From contig NZ_JBHULS010000002.1 of NCBI RefSeq assembly GCF_042684585.1, positions 186,001 to 250,000 on the forward strand: a stretch of 64,000 bases of DNA, given 5' to 3'. The position numbers and the translations under genes are program-made. Shown here piece by piece: positions 1 to 8,160 of the stretch. The first letter of the stretch is position 1; each line of letters begins with the position of its first letter. Source of the stretch: Algorimicrobium sediminis (lineage in GTDB: Bacteria; Bacteroidota; Bacteroidia; Flavobacteriales; Flavobacteriaceae). The notes beneath the pieces were generated by a model. It was given only the letters and a program-made list of their open reading frames with translations. It was not told where the DNA came from and did no database searches.

Positions 1-1296
1 CGACACTTTTATTCGTGTAATTCGTTTTTTATCTAGTGCTTCAATAACGAATACATAATCTAAAAAATATATTTTTGCTCCTTGTTTTGGAAAACTTTTA
101 GAGAATTCTAAAATAAAACCTGCCAGCGTCTCGGCTTCGCCTTTTTCAGCTTCAAAAGCTTGCGAATTGGCCACTTTTGCTATTTTATAAAAATCTTTAA
201 GCGCTGTTTTCCCTTCAAAAACATAGGTTTTATCATCTAGTTTGGAATAAACCAAATCCTCGTCGTCAAACTCATCGCTAATATCGCCCACAATTTCTTC
301 TATAATATCTTCTAAAGAAATTAATCCAGATGTGCCACCATACTCATCTACCACCACAGCTAAATGCACTTTTTTCTCCTGAAACTCGCCCATTAAATCG
401 TCTAGTTTTTTATTTTCCGGAACAAAAAACGGATCCCTTAATAACTGGGTCCAGTCAAAATCTTTTAAATCTAAATACGGTAGTAAATCTTTTACGTACA
501 AAATACCTTTTATACGGTCTATGTTATCCTCGTACACGGGTATCCTGGAGTAACCGTTGCTAACTATTTCGGGAATAATTTCGGCGTATTTCTGGTTTAT
601 ATTTAACGCAAAAATATCAATTCTAGGGCGCATAACCTGTTTGGTATCTGTGTTTCCGAAGGATACAATACCTTTTAATATTTTTTGCTCCTCTTGGGTT
701 GTGTCCGCTTCACTGGTTAGCTCCAATGCTTGGGATAATTGATCGACACTTAAATGCGATTTTTTTCTACCCAACTTATTGTGTATACCTATGGTAATGC
801 TGCGCATTGGCAAGCTAATGGGCGAGAAAAACACATCTAAAAACCGAATGGGATAGGCCATAAAGAGTGCAAATTTTAGTCTGTTCCTACTGGCATAAAT
901 TTTGGGTAAAATTTCGCCAAATAGCAATATAAGAAAGGTAATAACAATTACTTCCAACAAAAATTTTAAAATTCCAGAGGCAATACCTTTAAAAATAAAT
1001 TCGCCCAAATATGCAAACAGAATAACAATACCAATGTTTATGAAATTGTTGGCTACTAAAATCGTGGCTAACAGTTTTTTAGGACGTTCCAACAATTTTA
1101 TAATAATACCAATAGCTGGTGTTTTTGTTTGTTCCTGATTTTCAATATCGCTTCTGGTTAGAGAAAATAAGGCCACTTCGGCACCGGAAATTAATGCCGA
1201 ACACAGCAATAAAACAACTAAAAGGGCTACACCAAATACGAGTGTGTAGTCCACGGACAAAATTAACTGCTGAAAACTGGGAGGTTCTAGGTCCAA
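1..1296 (-). CDS. gldE: Gliding motility-associated protein GldE (CBS/CorC-type membrane protein), 3' end cut off
   Basis: My own translation of the minus strand gives 432 codons open to the window edge, so only a few C-terminal residues should be missing. The protein begins MDLEPPSFQQ, then has a hydrophobic N-terminal part with several membrane helices (DUF21-like), a CBS pair in the middle (with TKQVMRPRIDI and a Tyr-Ser-Arg-Ile-Pro-Val-Tyr motif) and a CorC/HlyC-type C-terminal domain. GldE is known in flavobacteria as a membrane protein tied to gliding and T9SS function, usually next to gldD and ssb. The start is a TTG at 1296: the only codons before it in frame are CAA, TTA and GCA, and they follow a stop, so no ATG is possible. 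It lies 21 nt after the ssb stop, so it is very likely co-transcribed with mutY-ssb. gldD is expected just beyond the left edge. Confidence 0.88.
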   Translation of the reverse strand, partial: MDLEPPSFQQLILSVDYTLVFGVALLVVLLLCSALISGAEVALFSLTRSDIENQEQTKTPAIGIIIKLLERPKKLLATILVANNFINIGIVILFAYLGEFIFKGIASGILKFLLEVIVITFLILLFGEILPKIYASRNRLKFALFMAYPIRFLDVFFSPISLPMRSITIGIHNKLGRKKSHLSVDQLSQALELTSEADTTQEEQKILKGIVSFGNTDTKQVMRPRIDIFALNINQKYAEIIPEIVSNGYSRIPVYEDNIDRIKGILYVKDLLPYLDLKDFDWTQLLRDPFFVPENKKLDDLMGEFQEKKVHLAVVVDEYGGTSGLISLEDIIEEIVGDISDEFDDEDLVYSKLDDKTYVFEGKTALKDFYKIAKVANSQAFEAEKGEAETLAGFILEFSKSFPKQGAKIYFLDYVFVIEALDKKRITRIKVS

Positions 1297-1317
1297 TGCT
1301 AATTGGTTTTAGTAGTG

Positions 1318-1779
1318 TTAAAATGGTAAATCGTCGTCTGGTAAATCTACCTCTGGTTTTGGAGTTACCGGATCTTGAGGCGGTTGTGCTCCAGGATTTT
1401 GGGTTTGCTGTGCTGGCGTGGCCGCACTATTTGCCGGATCTCCTTTCATACTTAAAAAGGTAAAATCTGTACATTGGATTTCTGTAGAATACCGGTCGTT
1501 ACCGCTATCGTCCTGCCATTTTCTGGTTTTAATGCGGCCTTCAATATATACTTTATCGCCTTTTCCAATATATTTTTCGCATACCTCGGCGGCTTTGTTT
1601 CTAACCACAATATTATGCCATTCGGTGTTCGTTATTCGCTCGTTGGTTTGTTTATTTATATAGGTTTCGTTGGTTGCTAAAGGAAAACGCCCAATACATC
1701 CGCCACCTTCAAAATAGTGCATTTTTACGTCGTCTCCTAAATGCCCAATAAGCATAACTTTATTTAATGTTCCTGACAT
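1318..1779 (-). CDS. ssb: Single-stranded DNA-binding protein
   Basis: A 153-residue SSB. Residues 1-110 form the OB-fold, starting MSGTLNKVMLIGHLG, with the EWHNIVV and GDKVYIEGRI strands typical of the family. A Gln/Pro-rich linker follows, and the protein ends in the acidic tip DDDLPF, which in other bacteria recruits replication and repair partners. It coats single-stranded DNA in replication, recombination and repair. The gene sits between mutY (73 nt upstream) and gldE (21 nt downstream) on the same strand, a layout common in flavobacteria. Length and tip are normal, so it looks like the housekeeping SSB rather than a mobile-element copy. Confidence 0.96.
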   Translation of the reverse strand: MSGTLNKVMLIGHLGDDVKMHYFEGGGCIGRFPLATNETYINKQTNERITNTEWHNIVVRNKAAEVCEKYIGKGDKVYIEGRIKTRKWQDDSGNDRYSTEIQCTDFTFLSMKGDPANSAATPAQQTQNPGAQPPQDPVTPKPEVDLPDDDLPF

Positions 1780-1852
1780 GATTGTTATTTAATTTACAAA
1801 ATTACGCTTTTGCTATTCATAAACTTAAAATTAGTAAAAAATTATGAGTCGG

Positions 1853-2893
1853 CTAAATTTCAACTTCAAAATTATAGGCATCCATAAAATTTTTAATAAC
1901 AATAGGAACTGCATATTTTTCAAGATCTGCAAAAGGCACCGTTGGTTGGGGTAGCTTGTTGGTTTTAATAATCCAGAACTTGGTATATAAATGCTGGTGC
2001 GACAATTTATGCACAATAGGATTGGCATTAAACAAACTAACCTCCTGTATATCCTGTGCGTTGGCTATATAGTTTAGAAGCTCGTGTTTATTAATAGCCT
2101 TTGGTGTTTCTATTAAAGGGAATTGGTATAAATTTTGCCAAATGCCCTTTTGTTCTCTTTTTTCGAGTATGGTGGTATTAACATCCGAGATGTATACTAA
2201 AAAATTAAAAAATTTAATTGCTGGTTTGCGCGCTTTTGTTTTAACAGGCAATTGGTTTATTTCGTTTTTTCGATGCGCATAACAGCTACTAGCCAGCGGG
2301 CACGTGGGGCAATCTGGTTTGTTAGGGGTGCACTGCAAGGCCCCAAATTCCATAATAGCTTGGTTAAAATCTGCTGGATTTTTTTTATCAATTAAATCTG
2401 AAACCAAAGCCTTAAAGGTTTTTTTTCCTTCAGTAGAATTTATAGGAGTATGTATACCATAATACCTAGCTAATACCCGAAATACGTTACCATCTAAAAC
2501 AGCTGCCACTTCGTTAAAACAAAAGGATGCAATAGCGCTAGCAGTGTAATCGCCAACACCTTTTAGCTTAAGCAACTCTTTATAGTTTTCTGGAAACTGT
2601 CCGTTTAAATGAAACGCAATGTATTTAGCCGTGGCGTGCAGGTTTCTAGCACGCGAATAATAGCCTAGTCCCTGCCACAGTTTTAAAACGGCTTCTTCAG
2701 GTGCTTTTGCCAGATGAAAAACAGTAGGGTATTGAGAAACAAAGGCTTCATAATACGGTAAACCTTGCTTAATTTGGGTTTGCTGCAAAATAATTTCGGA
2801 CAACCATATAAAGTAAGGGTTTTGAGTATTTCGCCAAGGCAATTCCCGCTTATTAACTAAATACCAACTTATTAGAGTTTTGGATAGTTGCAT
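1853..2893 (-). CDS. mutY: A/G-specific adenine glycosylase
   Basis: A 346-residue MutY. It removes adenine mispaired with 8-oxoguanine in base excision repair. Visible features: WLSEIILQQTQ with catalytic Glu33, the helix-hairpin-helix LKLKGVGDYTA at 108-118, catalytic Asp134 in VLDGNV, and the [4Fe-4S] ligands Cys188, Cys195, Cys198 and Cys204 in the exact C-x6-C-x2-C-x5-C spacing. Residues after about 225 match the NUDIX-like domain that reads 8-oxoguanine. It is the first gene of a mutY-ssb-gldE transcript, and its -7 box lies 19 nt upstream of the ATG, so the leader is short. The cluster requires Fe-S assembly, for which the suf genes at the right end of the window are the candidate supplier. 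Confidence 0.96.
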   Translation of the reverse strand: MQLSKTLISWYLVNKRELPWRNTQNPYFIWLSEIILQQTQIKQGLPYYEAFVSQYPTVFHLAKAPEEAVLKLWQGLGYYSRARNLHATAKYIAFHLNGQFPENYKELLKLKGVGDYTASAIASFCFNEVAAVLDGNVFRVLARYYGIHTPINSTEGKKTFKALVSDLIDKKNPADFNQAIMEFGALQCTPNKPDCPTCPLASSCYAHRKNEINQLPVKTKARKPAIKFFNFLVYISDVNTTILEKREQKGIWQNLYQFPLIETPKAINKHELLNYIANAQDIQEVSLFNANPIVHKLSHQHLYTKFWIIKTNKLPQPTVPFADLEKYAVPIVIKNFMDAYNFEVEI

Positions 2894-2912
2894 ATATAAA
2901 TAGGACTAAGTG

Positions 2913-2920
2913 CAAAAATA
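2913..2920 (-). promoter_or_regulatory. Candidate -7 element for mutY-ssb-gldE
   Basis: On the minus strand this reads TATTTTTG, a full match to the Bacteroidota -7 consensus TAnnTTTG, and it ends 19 nt before the mutY ATG. I see no convincing TTG about 20 nt upstream, so only the -7 half is supported. Confidence 0.5.
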
Positions 2921-2953
2921 ACGGTTTATATTCTTAAATTTTAATGAATTAGG

Positions 2954-2986
2954 TTTGAAATATTGAATTTTTAATTCCTATATTTG
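2954..2986 (+). promoter_or_regulatory. Bacteroidota-type promoter for the HU gene
   Basis: TTTG at 2954-2957, a 21-nt spacer, then TATATTTG at 2979-2986: both halves of the Bacteroidota sigma-ABfr promoter at the proper spacing. Transcription would start near 2992, leaving a leader of about 35 nt before the HU gene. The site is divergent to the mutY promoter. Confidence 0.75.
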
Positions 2987-3028
2987 CATCCCTTATTGGA
3001 TTAATAGCAATACATTAAAATATTTAAC

Positions 3029-3319
3029 ATGACAAAGGCTGATTTAGTAGCAAAAATTTCTGAAAAATTAGGAATTGAAAAAGGCGATGTACAGGCAACT
3101 GTTGAAACATTTATGGAGGAGGTAAAAACCTCATTAGAGAGTGGCGATAATGTATATTTAAGAGGTTTTGGAAGTTTTATAATTAAAACAAGAGCTGAAA
3201 AAACTGGAAGAAATATTTCTAAAAATACAACTATCAAAATACCTGCTCACAATATTCCTGCATTTAAACCTGCAAAAGTATTCGTAGAAGGTGTAAAAAC
3301 GAATGTTGACGTCAAGTAA
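3029..3319 (+). CDS. HU-family DNA-binding protein
   Basis: A 96-residue histone-like protein, the usual HU length plus a few residues. It starts MTKADLVAKISEKLG (helical dimerisation part) and carries the strand and DNA-binding arm GFGSFIIKTRAEKTGRN, followed by the PAHNIPAFKPAK motif at the base of the second arm. HU dimers bend and compact DNA without strong sequence preference. It has its own strong promoter and is followed 34 nt later by the small basic gene at 3354. Whether it is the main HU of the cell cannot be told from this window. Confidence 0.95.
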   Translation: MTKADLVAKISEKLGIEKGDVQATVETFMEEVKTSLESGDNVYLRGFGSFIIKTRAEKTGRNISKNTTIKIPAHNIPAFKPAKVFVEGVKTNVDVK

Positions 3320-3353
3320 AAACATTAAATTATTAACTTAAAACAAGTAACTT

Positions 3354-3446
3354 ATGCCAAGTGGTAAAAAGAGAAAGAGACACAAGGTAGCAACGCATAA
3401 GCGTAAAAAAAGAAGACGCGCTAACCGTCACAAAAAGAAGAAGTAA
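3354..3446 (+). CDS. 30-residue basic protein, AURKAIP1/COX24 (mS38/bS22-like) family, probable small ribosomal protein
   Basis: A 30-residue ORF starting MPSGKKRKRHKVATHKRKKR and ending in ANRHKKKK. About two thirds of the residues are Lys, Arg or His. I recognise the sequence as the short conserved Bacteroidota protein placed in the AURKAIP1/COX24 domain family; relatives are mitochondrial mS38 and mycobacterial bS22, which sit in the small ribosomal subunit. A ribosomal role here is inferred from the family. The gene is 34 nt after HU and ends 4 nt before a perfect 12-bp terminator stem, so HU and this gene should form one short, highly expressed transcript. It is easily missed by gene callers because of its size. 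Confidence 0.85.
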   Translation: MPSGKKRKRHKVATHKRKKRRRANRHKKKK

Positions 3447-3450
3447 GCTA

Positions 3451-3480
3451 AAAAAAGTAGTTATTTAACTACTTTTTTGG
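3451..3480 (+). terminator. Intrinsic terminator after the 30-residue gene
   Basis: A perfect 12-bp stem: AAAAAAGTAGTT (3451-3462), loop ATTT, AACTACTTTTTT (3467-3478). It separates the HU transcript from the RNase G leader. Confidence 0.8.
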
Positions 3481-3508
3481 TTTTTAAGACAACAAGTTCT
3501 TTGAAAAT

Positions 3509-3687
3509 GAGTTTAAGGCAGCTGCTTTAAAACTCTTCGGATTTAAAAAATCCTGTGAGATGCCAAAATTATTAGCACCATAGCGGTTAGCTAGTAATTT
3601 TGGTATTCTTTCTGCTTAACTAAACAAGCAGAAAATAGTATTAATCCATCTGTCATGCTCCTAGCATGGTAGATAAAAATTAACATT
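3509..3687 (+). promoter_or_regulatory. Hairpin-rich 5' leader of RNase G
   Basis: Five consecutive inverted repeats fill the space before the ATG: (1) 3509-3535, GAGTTT.. with ..AAAACTC; (2) 3539-3553, GGATT with AATCC; (3) 3563-3603, CCAAAATTA with TAATTTTGG plus inner TAGC/GCTA; (4) 3609-3634, TTTCTGCTT with AAGCAGAAA, perfect 9 bp; (5) 3654-3668, CATGCT/AGCATG, extended by ATCT/AGAT to 3648-3674. No ORF fits here. In enterobacteria RNase E controls its own level through a structured 5' UTR. A similar feedback leader is my inference; no known leader family is recognised. Confidence 0.6.
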
Positions 3688-5232
3688 ATGAATAAAGAAT
3701 TGATTATTCGATCTGGTTCAGATACTGTTGATTTTGCCTTATTAAAAGATGGAAGACTAGTTGAATTACAAAAAGACGAGGGTGGTAATAACTTTTCTGT
3801 TGGCGATGTGTTTATAGCCAAAATAAGAAAAGCTGTTCCGGGTTTAAATGCTGCATTTGTAAATGTAGGCTACGAAAAAGATGCCTTTTTACATTATCAT
3901 GATTTAGGACCCAAATTACCGTCGCTTTTAAAATTCACAAAACGTGTAAGCACAGGTAAATTAAAGGATTATTCCTTAAAAAATTTCCCATTTGAGAAGG
4001 ATATAGATAAAGACGGCAAAATAACCGACGTTTTAAAATCTAATCAATCTACTTTAGTACAAATAGTAAAAGAACCCATTTCAACAAAAGGACCGCGTAT
4101 TAGTTCCGAGCTATCCATAGCAGGTAGATACATTGTTTTAGTGCCGTTTTCCGATCGGATTTCTGTATCGCAGAAGATAGAGGATAAAGATGAAAAAGAC
4201 CGCCTAAAACGCCTTGTAAAAAGCATTACACCTCCGGGTTTTGGGGTTATTATTCGTACCGTAGCAGAGGGCAAAAAAGTAGCAGAGCTAGATAAAGATT
4301 TACAAAATTTACTTGGCCGTTGGACCGCCATGTGTAAAAAACTAGACAAAGCACACCACCCTAGTAAAGTACTAGGTGAATTGAATAAAGCATCGTCCAT
4401 ATTACGAGATATTTTTAATGATACGTTCACAAATATTTACGTAGATGACGAAGAACTTTACATTCAAATTAAAGATTACGTGCAGGAAATTGCACCAAAA
4501 AAAGAATCTATAGTGAAGTTATATCAATCCAATGTTCCCATCTTCGAAAAATTTGGTGTAGAAAGACAAATTAAAACATCCTTCGGAAAAACGGTTTCCA
4601 TGTCCAAAGGCGCCTACTTGGTTATAGAACACACCGAGGCCTTACATGTTATTGATGTAAACAGTGGTAACCGTTCCAACAAAGCCAAAAACCAAGAAGA
4701 CACCGCCTTGGAAGTAAACTTAATTTCCGCCACCGAAATTGCAAGACAATTACGCTTGCGCGATATGGGCGGGATTATTGTAGTGGATTTTATTGATATG
4801 ACATCCGCTGAAAACAGAAAAACGCTTTACAATCATCTGCGTGAAGAAATGAAAGATGACAGAGCGAAACACAAAGTACTACCGCCAAGTAAATTTGGTT
4901 TGGTACAAATTACAAGACAACGTGTTAGACCAGAAATGAACATTAAAACACGTGAAGAAAATCCTAATGCCGCCATTAACGGCGATGTTGAGGCTCCAAT
5001 AGGTATTGTGCCAAAAATTAAGCACGATTTGGAACAACTATTTAAAAAAGACTATAATAAGGTGACTCTAAACACACATCCTTTTATAGCAGCCTTTTTA
5101 ACAAAAGGGTTTCCATCCATACGTTCAAAATGGTTTTTTGAACATAAAAAATGGGTAAAAGTAATGCCAAGAGATGCTTACACGTATCTAGAATACCACT
5201 TTTTTGACAAAAATGGTAAAAAAATCAAATAA
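3688..5232 (+). CDS. rng: Ribonuclease E/G family endoribonuclease (RNase G)
   Basis: A 514-residue RNase E/G catalytic core without the long C-terminal scaffold of enterobacterial RNase E, so RNase G-like. The S1 RNA-binding part is near residues 35-130 (GDVFIAKIRKAVPGLNAAFV). The DNase I-like catalytic part carries Asp323 in DVNSG and Asp367 in VVDFIDM, the two magnesium ligands. It cuts single-stranded RNA in rRNA maturation and mRNA decay. Odd point: the CPxC zinc-link motif that tetramerises the E. coli enzymes is absent; after ITRQRVRPEMN the sequence runs straight on with no cysteine pair. I believe this is usual for flavobacterial homologues. The gene follows a strongly structured leader and ends in a bidirectional terminator. 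Confidence 0.94.
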   Translation: MNKELIIRSGSDTVDFALLKDGRLVELQKDEGGNNFSVGDVFIAKIRKAVPGLNAAFVNVGYEKDAFLHYHDLGPKLPSLLKFTKRVSTGKLKDYSLKNFPFEKDIDKDGKITDVLKSNQSTLVQIVKEPISTKGPRISSELSIAGRYIVLVPFSDRISVSQKIEDKDEKDRLKRLVKSITPPGFGVIIRTVAEGKKVAELDKDLQNLLGRWTAMCKKLDKAHHPSKVLGELNKASSILRDIFNDTFTNIYVDDEELYIQIKDYVQEIAPKKESIVKLYQSNVPIFEKFGVERQIKTSFGKTVSMSKGAYLVIEHTEALHVIDVNSGNRSNKAKNQEDTALEVNLISATEIARQLRLRDMGGIIVVDFIDMTSAENRKTLYNHLREEMKDDRAKHKVLPPSKFGLVQITRQRVRPEMNIKTREENPNAAINGDVEAPIGIVPKIKHDLEQLFKKDYNKVTLNTHPFIAAFLTKGFPSIRSKWFFEHKKWVKVMPRDAYTYLEYHFFDKNGKKIK

Positions 5233-5235
5233 AAA

Positions 5236-5265
5236 AAGCTCCGAATAGTTCGGAGCTTTTTTTTT
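5236..5265. terminator. Bidirectional terminator between rng and the PorE-type gene
   Basis: GCTCCGAA (5238-5245), loop TAG, TTCGGAGC (5249-5256), flanked by A-run and T-run, so it can end both the rightward rng transcript and the leftward adhesin operon transcript. Confidence 0.85.
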
Positions 5266-5294
5266 GACTTAATGTTTCGTTTGGTAGCGTTTCC

Positions 5295-7205
5295 TTAATT
5301 ATTAGGGCCGCCGCTAACAATTATAAATTCCGATCTTCGGTTTAACTGGTGCTCTGCCTCTGTACAGCCCGAACCACAGTTTACTTTAGGCTCCTTTTCG
5401 CCCATACCCTGACCGCTTATTCTGCTCGCATCAATACCTTTAGATACTACATACTGAACAGTTGTTTTAGCACGTCTGTCCGATAAAAGCTCATTGTAAG
5501 CATCTGGACCTCGACTATCTGTATGAGACGTAACTTTAATCATCATATTTGGATATTTTGTCATTATTTGAACCAATTTATCCAATTCAAAAGCCGCCGT
5601 AGCCGTTATGTTCGATTTGTCGAAATCGAAAAAGATAGGCTCCAACTCCACACGGTCTGCAACAATAATTTTCTCGATTGGTTGTAATGGAATTTTCACT
5701 GCTACTTCTTCGTCTCTACTACCTTTTACAGCTACTTTATTACTTTCGTAACCATCCATTGTTACTTCAATTTCAGAATCATTTTCGCAAGCCACCATAA
5801 ATTCAGCAAGACCTTCAGCTGTGCTTATTTTTGATGTAAGCTTATTGCCTTGTGCATCTATAATGGTTGCCATAGCACCGCCTAATGCCTCACCCGTAGT
5901 AGCGTCTACAATGGTTGCAGCTATAAGCACATCGCAAATTGGCTGAATTTTTTTCACTAAATAAATATCGTCACTACCCTTCCCACCTTCACGGTTAGAG
6001 GATACATAGCCCTCGCCTGTTTCTTCATTAATAGAAAAAGCAAAATCGTCTGCATTACTATTTACAGGAATACCCACATTGCGTACAGGTGCCATTTTAC
6101 CATCTATTTCCTTGGTATAAAACACATCTAAAGCACCTAAACCTAAATGACCATCCGATGAAAAATACAGCGTACCATTGGAACTGGAATAAGGGAATTT
6201 TTCGTTACCTTCTGTATTTACCTTTTGGCCCATGTTAACAGGCTCACCAACGGTACCATCGTCGTTTACAGACGCCATGTAAATATCGAATAAGCCGAAT
6301 CCACCTGGCATATTAGACTGGAAGTACAGTGTTTTTCCGTCTGCGCTCATAGCTGGATTACTTACGTTATAATTAGGACTGTTTAAAGACAAAGCCTCTA
6401 CATTGGTCCATTTATTACCAGACTTTGTTGCTTTGTACAGGTGTAATACACTGTATTTTGTGTTAGAAATACTATCTTTCTCATATTCATTTTCGAAAAA
6501 ACTTTCGCGCGAAAAATACATAGTATTACCATCTGGGCTAAAGGTTACGGTACCTTCGTGGTATTTTGTATTAACATCGCCTTCAACAGGGTCCGCCTCT
6601 TGATAAGAACCATCGGTTAAAACAGTTGAAACATAGACATCTAAAAATGGCTGATCGTTCCATCCGTAATTACGACGTGCGTTATTTCTAGCAGATGTAA
6701 AGTAAAACTGCCCATTATTTATAGCACCGCCAAAATCGGAGTTTTCCGTGTTTATATCTAGATTCTGAATATTAAACTTTTTTCCTTTTTCTAAAATTTT
6801 AGGTAAATAGTCTGGATTTGCCAAAAAAGCTACGGCACGATCATCGCCAGGTCGCATGCTAGCAAAACGCTGCATTTGCTGGTTGGATTCGTCGTACTTG
6901 CCGTTTGCTTTTAGCATTTGAGCGTATTTTATAATAACCTCCGGACTTTGAGACGTTTCTAGCGCTTTTGCATACCAACGTTCTGCTTCAACAGTGTTAA
7001 AAATGTTGTAATTAGCTTCACCTAGCTGGGCGTACACATAAGCATCGGCCTGACCATTTTCTACAAGTTTATTATAATCTTTTATGGCTTTAACAAACTC
7101 AAATTTGGCAAAATGTTTATCTGCTGATTCTGTAGCTTTATTTTGAGCAGTTGTACTTAAACTACTCATGATTATAAGTGCTATTAATATTTTAATGTTT
7201 TTCAT
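5295..7205 (-). CDS. PorE-type OmpA-family protein (TPR, propeller, carboxypeptidase-regulatory and OmpA domains)
   Basis: A 636-residue envelope protein. A signal peptide ends near residue 21 (SSLSTTAQ). Residues about 22-130 are TPR-like helices, about 150-415 form a PD40/WD40-like beta-propeller with repeated NTMYFSR, KTLYFQSN and GTLYFSSDG strands, about 420-510 a carboxypeptidase-regulatory-like domain, and about 517-636 an OmpA C-terminal peptidoglycan-binding domain (FFDFDKSNI, TSHTDSRG, LSDRRA). This domain order is that of PorE, known in Porphyromonas T9SS. It is the last gene of the adhesin / PorP / PorE operon, 18 nt after the PorP-type gene. The likely role is to anchor the barrel and its adhesin to peptidoglycan. 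The neighbourhood suggests a paralogue dedicated to this adhesin, but the main T9SS copy cannot be excluded. Confidence 0.88.
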   Translation of the reverse strand: MKNIKILIALIIMSSLSTTAQNKATESADKHFAKFEFVKAIKDYNKLVENGQADAYVYAQLGEANYNIFNTVEAERWYAKALETSQSPEVIIKYAQMLKANGKYDESNQQMQRFASMRPGDDRAVAFLANPDYLPKILEKGKKFNIQNLDINTENSDFGGAINNGQFYFTSARNNARRNYGWNDQPFLDVYVSTVLTDGSYQEADPVEGDVNTKYHEGTVTFSPDGNTMYFSRESFFENEYEKDSISNTKYSVLHLYKATKSGNKWTNVEALSLNSPNYNVSNPAMSADGKTLYFQSNMPGGFGLFDIYMASVNDDGTVGEPVNMGQKVNTEGNEKFPYSSSNGTLYFSSDGHLGLGALDVFYTKEIDGKMAPVRNVGIPVNSNADDFAFSINEETGEGYVSSNREGGKGSDDIYLVKKIQPICDVLIAATIVDATTGEALGGAMATIIDAQGNKLTSKISTAEGLAEFMVACENDSEIEVTMDGYESNKVAVKGSRDEEVAVKIPLQPIEKIIVADRVELEPIFFDFDKSNITATAAFELDKLVQIMTKYPNMMIKVTSHTDSRGPDAYNELLSDRRAKTTVQYVVSKGIDASRISGQGMGEKEPKVNCGSGCTEAEHQLNRRSEFIIVSGGPNN

Positions 7206-7223
7206 TATGTTTAGCTTAAGTGT

Positions 7224-8138
7224 TTAGAAATAACGAGGTGAACGCGATACTTTTTTGGTAAAGCTGAAATCGAAGTTAATAAAAATCTCGTGCGAGGATG
7301 TTGTGGCTACATTTAACTCGGAGTTGATGTTATCATAGGCATATCCAATTCTTAAATTAGGCGATACCATAAAATTAATCATTCCTGTAAACGAGTCGTC
7401 CAAACGGTACCCTGCACCCACTTCTATAAAGTTATACATAAATAAATTAGCATTTACATCAAAACTTACCGGGGCATCGAAAGCCATTTTTAGCATACCA
7501 TGCGGTTTTAAAGCAAAGTTATCCGACAGGTTAAACACGTAACCTGCACCTGCAAACAAGTGCTGTGTTTCGGAACCAACTTTTTTACCATTTGTAGCAT
7601 CTAAATGCACCGAGTTAAGAATATTTGGCATAGACACCGATACGTAGTACTTATTTGGCTTGTAAAAATACGCACCAGCACCAACGTTAGGTGTTACCCC
7701 ATCTACATCTTCTTGCAGAAACTGATCGCCTGGTTGTAACACGTCCAAACCAATTAAACCAACCTTATGAAAAGTAGCACCGGCTTTAACACCAAACGCT
7801 AATTTGTTATCTGCTCCAAGTGGCAAGGTATAGGAGAAATCGGCATATACGTTGTTCTCACGTACCGGACCAATTTCATCGTTAATAAACGATAGGCCTA
7901 AACCAACTCGTTTTCCTACTGGTGAACTTATAGAAAGCGTTCCTGTATTAGGAGCGCCTTCTAGTCCAACCCATTGGCTCCTGTAAAGCGCGCCAATGGC
8001 AATCCCCTCATAAGATCCAGCGTAAGCTGGATTTATGACGTTCATATTATACATATACTGCGTGTACTGCGGATCTTGTTGTGCGTGCATAAAGGATGCC
8101 GACAATAAGAATACGATTATTATATATAGTTTTTTCAT
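7224..8138 (-). CDS. T9SS outer-membrane barrel protein, PorP/SprF family
   Basis: A 304-residue protein with a signal peptide ending at FMHAQ, then the family opening DPQYTQYMYNMNVINPAYAGS and the later YRSQWVGLEGAP motif, both diagnostic of PorP/SprF. The rest is beta-strand-rich, as expected for a 14-stranded barrel. In F. johnsoniae SprF is needed for secretion of SprB, a protein with a type-B C-terminal signal, and SprF-like proteins stay bound to such substrates. Here the upstream neighbour carries exactly that kind of signal, with only 22 nt between stop and start. I infer that this barrel receives and holds that adhesin. Confidence 0.93.
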   Translation of the reverse strand: MKKLYIIIVFLLSASFMHAQQDPQYTQYMYNMNVINPAYAGSYEGIAIGALYRSQWVGLEGAPNTGTLSISSPVGKRVGLGLSFINDEIGPVRENNVYADFSYTLPLGADNKLAFGVKAGATFHKVGLIGLDVLQPGDQFLQEDVDGVTPNVGAGAYFYKPNKYYVSVSMPNILNSVHLDATNGKKVGSETQHLFAGAGYVFNLSDNFALKPHGMLKMAFDAPVSFDVNANLFMYNFIEVGAGYRLDDSFTGMINFMVSPNLRIGYAYDNINSELNVATTSSHEIFINFDFSFTKKVSRSPRYF

Positions 8139-8160
8139 TTTAAATTTTGGTTGTGTTCGT

